Source: a virus
Length of the DNA stretch: 64,000 bases
Strand: one strand, 5' to 3'
Virus record (IMG/VR): IMGVR_UViG_3300007735_000800
Span: 1 to 64,000 of that record
In this document: piece after piece, positions 14,368 to 20,815 of the stretch
Position numbering within the stretch: position 1 is the stretch's first letter
Layout of the letters: each line of letters opens with the position of its first letter
Made by a program: the position numbers and the translations under genes
The notes under the pieces: generated by a model
Seen by the model: only the letters and a program-made list of their open reading frames with translations
Told to the model about the DNA's origin: nothing
Database searches by the model: none

Positions 14368-14823
14368 ATGGAAAATAAAAAAGAAAAAGAATTTCAAGAA
14401 GTTCCCGATTCAATATCTTTGGATATAAATGCGGAAAAAACTACTTTCAATACTTTAATTCAGCCACCCGAAATGGGTTCTGAAGAAGATGAAGTATATG
14501 TTGAAACAGATCAAGAATCCACATCACAGCTTACAGAATTACCTTCGATAGAATCTGAAACTTTTAAAACACCTGAAATGGCCAGTGCAGATATAAATCC
14601 ACCACAAAGTGCAGATTTAGTAAAAGAAGAATTTGATATATTTAAAAATAAATTTGAAAATTCTGTATTACCATTTATTTCTGATTTAACTAATTCCGTA
14701 TCAAACAGCCTCTCCAGAAAAGATGGAGATAGAAATCTAGAAAAAAGAACTTCAAAAAGTGATATTATATTCGTTTTTGATGATAGGCTTATTGAAATAA
14801 CCAATTATCCAAAGTGGGTATAA
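14368..14823 (+). CDS. Acidic protein of unknown function in the hub operon (151 aa)
   Basis: The product is acidic and Ser/Thr/Glu-rich over residues 1-85, then has a helix (FDIFKNKFENSVLPFISDLT) and a short hydrophobic end (DIIFVFDDRLIEITN). It starts one base after the preceding ORF and ends at a terminator, so it is the last gene of the gp4-gp26 unit. In T4 this position holds hub genes 27-29; no similarity to them is seen. An assembly factor is possible. Confidence 0.65.
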   Translation: MENKKEKEFQEVPDSISLDINAEKTTFNTLIQPPEMGSEEDEVYVETDQESTSQLTELPSIESETFKTPEMASADINPPQSADLVKEEFDIFKNKFENSVLPFISDLTNSVSNSLSRKDGDRNLEKRTSKSDIIFVFDDRLIEITNYPKWV

Positions 14824-14848
14824 AAAAAGCCCCTTTCGGGGCTTTTTT
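14823..14848. terminator. Bidirectional terminator between the hub operon and gp32
   Basis: AAAAAAGCCCC (14823-14833) pairs with GGGGCTTTTTT (14838-14848) around a TTTC loop. It is symmetric, with U-runs on both strands, and ends both converging units. Confidence 0.93.
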
Positions 14849-15705
14849 CATTCATTCTCCATCTCGGAGAAGTATTGCAGTGGATCCTTTTCCTCTGCAT
14901 CGTCCGACACTGAAGTTTCTTGAACATCATCTTCAATGCTCTTGTTCTCAGTAAATTGAGATCTGACATCATCTCCGATAGACTTCTTAAACCGTGCATT
15001 CAACTCATCAAAACTCTTAAATTGACTCTTGTCAATAAATGGCTTTAGAGGGTATTGCTTTTTCCAAAGTTCCTCTAGCTTCTTATCATCACCACCAAAA
15101 AGTGGAGCTGGTGCCGCAAACTCACTTCTGTCGTAATTCACATAACCACCGACATTACGAATTTTAATCTTGAAGTCAGCCCCAGTCCAAAAATTAAAAG
15201 GATCAACCGCAACTTCATCTTGAAATTCTGGATTTGCAAGACTTTGAATCTTTTGAAAAATTTTGGTTCCGTACTGATAGAGAAATACCTTACCCTTGTT
15301 TTCAGGATTTGCAGGATCTTCTACAACAAGAATATTTGAAATGTAAGTCAATTTACGTTTACGCTGACGAGCAATATTTTTGTCATCTTCAATGCCGCTG
15401 TTCCACAGCTCAGTATTTGAAGCACACACAGGGCATTTATCTCCAATAGAAGTTGGGCAGTTCTCATAAAACCATCCACCCTTTCCTTTGAAAGTATGGC
15501 TATACACTGAAACAAATGGAGTGTCTTCTCCCTCTACTTCTGGTAGAAAGCGAATTACAGCATATCCATTGCCGGCTTTATCGATGCCCGGCTTCCATAG
15601 CCTTTCATCTTTATAACCGTCCTTTGATGTCATCTTTTCGATGCGTTCGCTAAGTGATGCAATTGAGTTCTTACTCTTTTTCTTAAAGTCTGAAAAGTTT
15701 CCCAT
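14848..15705 (-). CDS. 32: Single-stranded DNA-binding protein gp32
   Basis: It matches T4 gp32 (301 residues): a basic N-terminal LAST-like segment (KKKSKNSIASLSERIEKM), the OB-fold core, zinc ligands around residues 80-95 (CPTSIGDKCPVC) and a strongly acidic C-terminal tail used to recruit replication proteins. It has 285 residues. It coats ssDNA in replication, recombination and repair. A sigma70-type promoter and a hairpin leader lie upstream, suggesting translational self-control as in T4. Confidence 0.95.
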   Translation of the reverse strand: MGNFSDFKKKSKNSIASLSERIEKMTSKDGYKDERLWKPGIDKAGNGYAVIRFLPEVEGEDTPFVSVYSHTFKGKGGWFYENCPTSIGDKCPVCASNTELWNSGIEDDKNIARQRKRKLTYISNILVVEDPANPENKGKVFLYQYGTKIFQKIQSLANPEFQDEVAVDPFNFWTGADFKIKIRNVGGYVNYDRSEFAAPAPLFGGDDKKLEELWKKQYPLKPFIDKSQFKSFDELNARFKKSIGDDVRSQFTENKSIEDDVQETSVSDDAEEKDPLQYFSEMENE

Positions 15706-15773
15706 AGTTAATCCCGAGGATCTACCTCGGCCTTTCTGTTTTTAATTATACAGCAAATTCCCATATCAGTCAA
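15706..15773 (-). promoter_or_regulatory. gp32 promoter and hairpin leader
   Basis: TTGACT (15773-15768), a 17-base spacer and TATAAT (15750-15745) start a transcript with a leader of about 35 bases. The leader contains a 6-bp hairpin, CCGAGG with CCTCGG (15730-15725 with 15719-15714, 5-base loop), 8 bases before the ATG. T4 gp32 represses its own mRNA through a leader structure, and this hairpin is a candidate equivalent. Confidence 0.7.
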
Positions 15774-16002
15774 TAGGAAGTTTTTTAGTTTTCTTTTTTG
15801 ATTTCAAAAAATTTACGTTTTTTGCTTCTTGCTCTATTTTTTCAATTATTGGTTTTGTTAAAAGTTTTCCCGCAGCAGATGGGTCTAAATCCATTTCTTC
15901 TGAAAGTTCTAGAACACAATCCATAAAGGAAAGACCAGTGCTTTGAACTCGGTGTATTACTTTATTTGAAAATTTTTCTTTTGCAGCATCATCTATATAC
16001 AT
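15766..16002 (-). CDS. 33: Late transcription coactivator gp33
   Basis: The 78-residue product aligns with the core of T4 gp33: LSFMDCVLELSEEMDLDP versus T4 MSYLEATTAFLEENSIPE, and KPIIEKIEQEA versus SGIIEKIQSEA. gp33 bridges host RNA polymerase and the gp45 clamp and works with sigma gp55 at TATAAATA promoters. It lies just upstream of gene 32, close to the T4 33-59-32 order, although gene 59 is absent here. It is shorter than T4 gp33 (112) at the N-terminus. Confidence 0.85.
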   Translation of the reverse strand: MYIDDAAKEKFSNKVIHRVQSTGLSFMDCVLELSEEMDLDPSAAGKLLTKPIIEKIEQEAKNVNFLKSKKKTKKLPID

Positions 16003-16046
16003 ATTCTATCCTATCACATATAATATTTAAATCAACTATTTAACCA

Positions 16047-16054
16047 TCTAAATA
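16047..16054 (+). promoter_or_regulatory. Possible late promoter of the 16083-18348 unit
   Basis: TCTAAATA, the variant box also used at 3196-3203, lies 28 bases before the ATG at 16083. The leader carries the ribosome-binding site AGGAAATAA. Confidence 0.55.
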
Positions 16055-16082
16055 TTGTAGAACTATTTATAGGAAATAACAG

Positions 16083-17030
16083 ATGGCCAACGATATCGAT
16101 GACAACATTATTATTGAAACTGCAGGTCTTACAGCTTCGGTAGCTACTGATGTGGCACAATTTAGCGGAGATACTGCCCACTTTCAAATTGTAAAAATTG
16201 CACATGGAATCGGTGGTACTGCTTCTATGGTATCGAGCACCAGCCCCCTTCCAGTAACAATTGCTGCAGGATTGACTGCCACAATTTCAGGTTTTACCGG
16301 GACAATAAATGTCCAAGGTATTGGTGGAGGTACACCACTCCCAGTAAGTGGGACGATAACTGCAACTGGTTTAACTTCAAGTCCGGTTTATGTAAAAACT
16401 TTTACCGGATCTCAGGTTGAAGTTACGGGAGGAAGACTATACACCACAGCTGATTCAATTTCCGTATACGGACCATCCGGTGCAACTTTTTTATCTGTAA
16501 AGATAGTTGGATCCACTGGTTGGAACATTGGCACCGTAGGTGATGCTCTTAAAGTAAATATATCTGGCGCTACATTTGAGGCAACAATACCCGCAACAGT
16601 TAGTGTTGTTGGAGTTTCTGGTGCAACTGCTGTAAACGTTACTGTTGGTAACACCGTTTGGATAAACAATACGGCAATCACAACTGGAATTACCGATATA
16701 TATTCCCAAGTAGTTGGCCTCAGAACAGATCTTCAAGCTCTTGGCGTTGGTAGACCAACTTCATTTAAGACAGGAAAACTGGCAGCAACTTCTGCAAGTG
16801 CATCGCAAATGGATTCTTCTGGATTTACCTGCCTTGCCGGAATTAATATAAGAGCACTATCAACAAACACAGATTTTATTTATCTTGGAAATACATCTGC
16901 ACTTATAGGAAGTTCTTTTGGATATGCTCTGGATCCTGGAGAAAATGTATTCCTCGATATTCAAAACACAAATAAAATTTACGCAATTTCGAATACTGGA
17001 ACACAAACTATAACATACATGGCTTCATAA
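16083..17030 (+). CDS. Putative virion surface or fibre protein, Gly/Thr-rich (315 aa)
   Basis: The sequence is rich in Gly, Thr, Ser, Val and Ile with short beta-strand-like repeats (TISGFTGTI, TGTITATGL-type elements), few charges and no cysteine-rich or enzymatic motif. Such composition is common in phage fibres and capsid or tail decorations. It has a good ribosome-binding site and ends one base before the next gene. A virion role is inferred from composition, late-type promoter and neighbour. Confidence 0.6.
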   Translation: MANDIDDNIIIETAGLTASVATDVAQFSGDTAHFQIVKIAHGIGGTASMVSSTSPLPVTIAAGLTATISGFTGTINVQGIGGGTPLPVSGTITATGLTSSPVYVKTFTGSQVEVTGGRLYTTADSISVYGPSGATFLSVKIVGSTGWNIGTVGDALKVNISGATFEATIPATVSVVGVSGATAVNVTVGNTVWINNTAITTGITDIYSQVVGLRTDLQALGVGRPTSFKTGKLAATSASASQMDSSGFTCLAGINIRALSTNTDFIYLGNTSALIGSSFGYALDPGENVFLDIQNTNKIYAISNTGTQTITYMAS

Positions 17031-17031
17031 C

Positions 17032-18348
17032 ATGCCTTCATATGTTTTAAACGCTACTAAAAAATTTCAAAATTATGGTTTAGTTTTGTATGGATCGACA
17101 TATGATCCCGCATTCACACAAGGTTACATACAATCTAAACCAAATGTTTCTGTATTGGGTTCATCTTGTTATATTGATTATTCTGGTACATATTTGACAA
17201 GTGACCTAACCTACTTAACAAAAGTATTTAAAAACACTCCATCGGCAACGGGATTTACGTTTTCTGGTGCAAATTATTACGATCAATCAGCAAATGTTTT
17301 ATTGGATATAAGTGGTTATTTCACTTTAAATCAGATCACCAATAATGATAAATTAATTATTGGAAATATTGTTTCTGGATTTACTTATGCGACTAATTAC
17401 AAATATTTTGATAAATCGAATTTTACATCTATTCCCCAGTTTAGCACAACATATACATCTGGTGCTACCTCTATAAATTATATTTTAAATAATTTAGTAA
17501 ATAATACCAGCAAATCTTTTTTAAATTCCGGCTTTATAGGTTCGGTGTACGGAGAAGAAGAATATGTTGAATTCTCTGGGACAACATCAAACGCTGGAAA
17601 ACTTGTTGTAGATTCTGCAATGGCATTAAAGGATAATAGAGAAGTATTATACGTAGGTGTAACGCTGTCAAATGAAAATTTGGCAACTCAAAATATTACT
17701 GTTACACATTATCTTAGAGGAAATGCTAATCCAGAAATAATAGCAAAAAGCCAAAAACAAATTGGATCTTATGTCATATTTGACAACCAAAATGAATTAT
17801 TTGATTGCTTTGAAAATCAAAATCAATATCAAGCATTTTTAAGATCACAATCATATGATGCTGTTGGTTCCACATTAAATGCTTATTGGGTTCCATGTCT
17901 GTCCTGTGCAAGACTTACCGATAATGGTTTTGATGCCAATGATGCAGATAAATCTTTCTTAATTGATTCTACTGTTCTACTATCAGTAAATCAACAAATA
18001 TCTGCAACATTAAATGGTGATGCCAGTGATTACACCTTATCGTATCTTTATACTCTACAATCAAATTATTCTCAGATAGATTCTTTGGCTGATACATCGG
18101 AAATAACTTTATCTGTGAATAATGGATTTAAACTTGATTTAAGTCATCCAACATTAAAAGGATTTGCTGTAAATGCTTACCTTGATCCAGAACAAAAAGT
18201 TCCTCTCTCATCAAATTATTATTTGATAGGAACTCCGGGATTTGATCAGGCTTCGGTGGTATACAGAAGAAGCACGTTGAGTCCTAAGAAAATTTATTTT
18301 GTTTTTAACGGGCCGGCTGAATTAAGTTTAGAATTATCACTAAATTAA
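17032..18348 (+). CDS. Putative virion protein of unknown function (438 aa)
   Basis: It follows the 16083 gene with a 1-base gap and precedes a strong terminator, so the two form one late unit. It is rich in Ser, Tyr, Asn and Thr and predicted to be mainly beta. A central part (ALKDNREVLYVGVTLSNENL) and a C-terminal part with alternating hydrophobics suggest an ordered fold. No family is recognised. Composition favours a fibre, collar or decoration protein. Confidence 0.6.
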   Translation: MPSYVLNATKKFQNYGLVLYGSTYDPAFTQGYIQSKPNVSVLGSSCYIDYSGTYLTSDLTYLTKVFKNTPSATGFTFSGANYYDQSANVLLDISGYFTLNQITNNDKLIIGNIVSGFTYATNYKYFDKSNFTSIPQFSTTYTSGATSINYILNNLVNNTSKSFLNSGFIGSVYGEEEYVEFSGTTSNAGKLVVDSAMALKDNREVLYVGVTLSNENLATQNITVTHYLRGNANPEIIAKSQKQIGSYVIFDNQNELFDCFENQNQYQAFLRSQSYDAVGSTLNAYWVPCLSCARLTDNGFDANDADKSFLIDSTVLLSVNQQISATLNGDASDYTLSYLYTLQSNYSQIDSLADTSEITLSVNNGFKLDLSHPTLKGFAVNAYLDPEQKVPLSSNYYLIGTPGFDQASVVYRRSTLSPKKIYFVFNGPAELSLELSLN

Positions 18349-18374
18349 AAACCCCCTTATCACTAAGGGGGTTT
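18349..18374. terminator. Bidirectional terminator
   Basis: AAACCCCCTTA (18349-18359) pairs perfectly with TAAGGGGGTTT (18364-18374) around TCAC. It lies between the converging 17032 and 18398 genes. Confidence 0.9.
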
Positions 18375-18397
18375 CAGGTAAATTATATTATCTAGTG

Positions 18398-18634
18398 TCA
18401 GCGACTGCGATTGCGGACAATTCGATAATATGAACGTCCATTTCGGGGCTCACGAACCACTGCGTAGTTCATATCAAAACGATCAAAAGCCTCTCTAAGA
18501 TCGTGCATTGTTGCACGCATGTTTCCTACACGGAAACGCTTTCTGGCTTCACCTGCAGTTAGCGTGTTGCCACTGCGCATGTAATCAAAAACTCTCTGAA
18601 TCTTAGTAGGACGGTCAACTGTAGTAATTTCCAT
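18398..18634 (-). CDS. Small winged-helix DNA-binding protein (78 aa)
   Basis: The sequence has a helix-turn-helix layout: TKIQRVFDYMRSGNTLTAGE (helix and turn), ARKRFRVGNMRATMHDLREA (recognition helix) and a basic wing (REPRNGRSYYRIVRNRSR). This resembles short HTH proteins of other phages. Its codons are more GC-rich than those of its neighbours, recalling the left island. It has its own sigma70-like promoter with an SD. The palindromic -35 region upstream is a plausible operator for it, which is inference. Confidence 0.78.
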   Translation of the reverse strand: MEITTVDRPTKIQRVFDYMRSGNTLTAGEARKRFRVGNMRATMHDLREAFDRFDMNYAVVREPRNGRSYYRIVRNRSR

Positions 18635-18665
18635 ATAAATTTCCTTTCTTATAAGAAGTTGCTAT

Positions 18666-18694
18666 ATATTAGCACCTGATACTTGACTGTCAAG
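18666..18694 (-). promoter_or_regulatory. Promoter with palindromic -35 region
   Basis: Minus strand: TTGACA (18693-18688), a 16-base spacer and TAATAT (18671-18666), followed by a leader with AAAGGAAA. The -35 lies within the perfect palindrome CTTGAC-T-GTCAAG (18682-18694), so a second -35 (TTGACT) points to the plus-strand gene at 18729. Confidence 0.6.
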
Positions 18695-18728
18695 CAATTC
18701 CCTAAATAATACTGACTGAGGAGGCCCT

Positions 18729-19328
18729 ATGGCTCATAGCAATCGTCAGTTCGTAAAATTTGTGAGATCCCATCTTGCAGAATACGGTATGAAACTTATT
18801 ATTGGCCGTGGAAAGCATGTAAATACAGATGGTTTCCGTTGTTCTGGTTATTTTGATGAGTACGGGAGAACAATTGCGGTTGCTAAAAAATCTAATGAAT
18901 TTATGCAAGTTTTAGTGCATGAATATTGTCATTTTTTACAATATATAAACAATTCTAGAATTTATAAAAAGTGTTATGATGCGTCTTTTATCGTAGATCA
19001 ATGGCTAAAAGGCAAAAATTATCCTATCAAAAAGGTAAAAAGAGCATTTTTCTTGGTAAGAGCCATGGAAAGAGACTGTGAAAGACGCGCTTTAAAAATT
19101 ATTAAAGATTTTAATCTTAAAATTGACAGTAAAATGTACGCAAAACGCGCACATGTATACATTTATAGCCATTTTTTGATGGAAAAAACCAGAAAATTTG
19201 ATTCTTTTAAGAGAAATCCATACTATAGCAAGTATGTTCTCAAAATTATGCCATCAAACATGGCGGTTTTAAGCCACAAATCTATTCCACCAAAAATTTA
19301 TTCTATGCTAGAGTCTTTTACGATCTGA
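18729..19328 (+). CDS. HExxH metallopeptidase-like protein (199 aa)
   Basis: VLVHEYCHFLQY at residues 61-72 contains the zinc-peptidase motif HExxH (HEYCH, 64-68), and a downstream helix with ERDCERRA (114-121) can supply the third ligand. The overall plan resembles small SprT/ImmA-like metalloproteins. The N-terminal half is basic. It is read from an AGGAGG-type site 7 bases before the ATG and overlaps the 3' end of the converging 19298 gene by 31 bases. Its substrate is unknown. Confidence 0.75.
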   Translation: MAHSNRQFVKFVRSHLAEYGMKLIIGRGKHVNTDGFRCSGYFDEYGRTIAVAKKSNEFMQVLVHEYCHFLQYINNSRIYKKCYDASFIVDQWLKGKNYPIKKVKRAFFLVRAMERDCERRALKIIKDFNLKIDSKMYAKRAHVYIYSHFLMEKTRKFDSFKRNPYYSKYVLKIMPSNMAVLSHKSIPPKIYSMLESFTI

Positions 19329-19666
19329 GACTTTAGATATTTTGGTGTAAATTTTACAATCTCTTCATTTCCATATGGCCATCTGTCGTGTTTTGACATG
19401 AACCCATAGTGTATCAACGCGTCTACATGTTCATCTAGCATGTCTAGAGTTACCTGATCAATATAGTGCTTGAAGTTTCCATCCAATTCTATTGGATTTA
19501 GATCCTTGCAGTTTTTGTATTCTGCAACGGCAAGATCAGAAACTTTTGCGAGATTTCCAAGGACTTCAAGAGACTTGGCGCATTGAAAAAAAAGATCCTT
19601 TTTGACAGGATCTTCTTCTTTGCGAGCCAAGTTTCTTATTTCGTAAACTAGCTCAGGGATTTTCAT
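19298..19666 (-). CDS. Hypothetical helical protein (122 aa)
   Basis: It has no recognised family. It is predicted to be mainly helical, with charged N-terminal helices (KIPELVYEIRNLARKEEDP) and a C-terminal domain containing HYGFMSKHDRWPYGNEE. It is 10 bases downstream of the DUF5856-like gene, so the two are probably co-transcribed. It is read from AAGGAG before the ATG. Confidence 0.65.
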   Translation of the reverse strand: MKIPELVYEIRNLARKEEDPVKKDLFFQCAKSLEVLGNLAKVSDLAVAEYKNCKDLNPIELDGNFKHYIDQVTLDMLDEHVDALIHYGFMSKHDRWPYGNEEIVKFTPKYLKSQIVKDSSIE

Positions 19667-19676
19667 TCGTAACTCC

Positions 19677-20039
19677 TTACGTTAGCGTGAGGAGGTACTT
19701 GGTCTTTTGTACCAAACCAAGCATCTCATCTCTAATATTTAACAATGCTGTTTGGTCATTCCCTACTTCTTTTGTAACTTCATTCATCAAATATTCTTCA
19801 AGTGAATCTAAAACTTTTTGTGGTGTTGTTTTTCCTGGACCATTAAATTGCAAAGAGTTTATTTGGCTTACTTCTTGTTTTCCAAATACTCCCATATAAG
19901 TCTCAGCAAATGTGTCTAGAAGATCATCTAGGCCCTCATAAGCGCCACCCAATGCTTGATGTGCAGCATATGATTGCGTTCCCCAGTGATGAAGGCGAAG
20001 TTCGTTTTGAAAATTTAATATTTTTTGAATACAGGCCAT
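19677..20039 (-). CDS. DUF5856-like (ferritin/Dps-like helical) phage protein
   Basis: The first 60 residues, ILNFQNELRLHHWGTQSYAA followed by HQALGGAYEGLDDLLDTFAE, match the conserved front of DUF5856 proteins common in large myophages. The L-H-H-W and later Asp/Glu positions recall the helical core of ferritin-like proteins, though metal binding is not established. It has 120 residues. Its role is unknown. Confidence 0.75.
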   Translation of the reverse strand: MACIQKILNFQNELRLHHWGTQSYAAHQALGGAYEGLDDLLDTFAETYMGVFGKQEVSQINSLQFNGPGKTTPQKVLDSLEEYLMNEVTKEVGNDQTALLNIRDEMLGLVQKTKYLLTLT

Positions 20040-20041
20040 TT

Positions 20042-20242
20042 TTATTCCTTGTGTAGTTGTGTTATTGCTATAAAATCCATTGGAACATCTTCTTTGTTTT
20101 TTGCTGCTCTTTTCTTTGCTCTTTTAAAGTCAGCTTCTGTCAATAGAAGAGGTGTTGCATTTCCTTTAGAATCTATATGGGCTACAAAATAATAGTAAGC
20201 ACTTTCTGTTGGCTTTCTATTTTTATTTTTTTGTCTTCCCAT
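20042..20242 (-). CDS. Small basic late protein (66 aa)
   Basis: The product is basic (KNKNRK near the start, KRAKKRAAKNK in the middle) and has a short beta region (AYYYFVAHIDSKGNATPLL). It has its own leaderless late promoter and ends 2 bases before the DUF5856-like gene, so it heads a late unit. No family is recognised. Confidence 0.68.
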   Translation of the reverse strand: MGRQKNKNRKPTESAYYYFVAHIDSKGNATPLLLTEADFKRAKKRAAKNKEDVPMDFIAITQLHKE

Positions 20243-20255
20243 AAAAATATTTATG
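20243..20255 (-). promoter_or_regulatory. T4-type late promoter, leaderless
   Basis: CATAAATA (20255-20248) and five T's precede the ATG at 20242. It overlaps the last codons of the upstream Cys-rich gene. Confidence 0.83.
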
Positions 20256-20814
20256 TATTGTTTCCATTAATTAAAAAATCTTTTAAAGATGAGGCCATTC
20301 CAGTAATTGAATTTTTTAAATCTTTAATATTAAATCCAGTACCGTTCTCCATTCCAAATTTTCCTTTTGGACATGTTATCTTTGGCATGTAGAGTTTTTC
20401 TGATAAGGCTGCTCTAGGATTTCCAACAGAACAACCACATCCACCAGTACACCATCCAATTGAATCTTTATTATCTTTATTTTTTAAGTATTCACAAGAT
20501 AGACAAATATCTTTTCTTTTTTGGAAAATAGATTCATCTACCTTTCCTTCTGTTATCTGTGATGTTTCGGCTTTTATATATGAAGTTACTTTTTCTTTTA
20601 ATTTTGGTGCCTTCACCTTTTCTTCTTTTATTTCTTCAGGGTATGGAGTTCTGCTTGGACATTTTATACAATAAAATGCAGTCGGGCTCTCAGTTAAATT
20701 TAAATCGCATTTTGTTTTGCATTGATCTTTATCTATTGACCAATGCTTACAATTGAATTCCGCTATTCTTATTGTTTTTCCGGTGCAAGTAAAAGTTTTA
20801 TTTGTACTAAACAT
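20251..20814 (-). CDS. Cys-rich (zinc-ribbon-like) protein downstream of the adhesin (187 aa)
   Basis: There are two Cys clusters. The N-terminal one (C at about 10, 22, 32, 36, then CIKC at 49-52) is of unknown type. The second (ICLSC, then WCTGGCGCS, then ITCPKG) resembles the cluster in the 5515-5958 protein, with LK after the first Cys and the TCP ending. It starts 2 bases after the 890-residue adhesin gene. A metal-binding fibre-assembly or tip protein is possible; the function is not known. Confidence 0.7.
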   Translation of the reverse strand: MFSTNKTFTCTGKTIRIAEFNCKHWSIDKDQCKTKCDLNLTESPTAFYCIKCPSRTPYPEEIKEEKVKAPKLKEKVTSYIKAETSQITEGKVDESIFQKRKDICLSCEYLKNKDNKDSIGWCTGGCGCSVGNPRAALSEKLYMPKITCPKGKFGMENGTGFNIKDLKNSITGMASSLKDFLINGNNT

Positions 20815-20815
20815 G

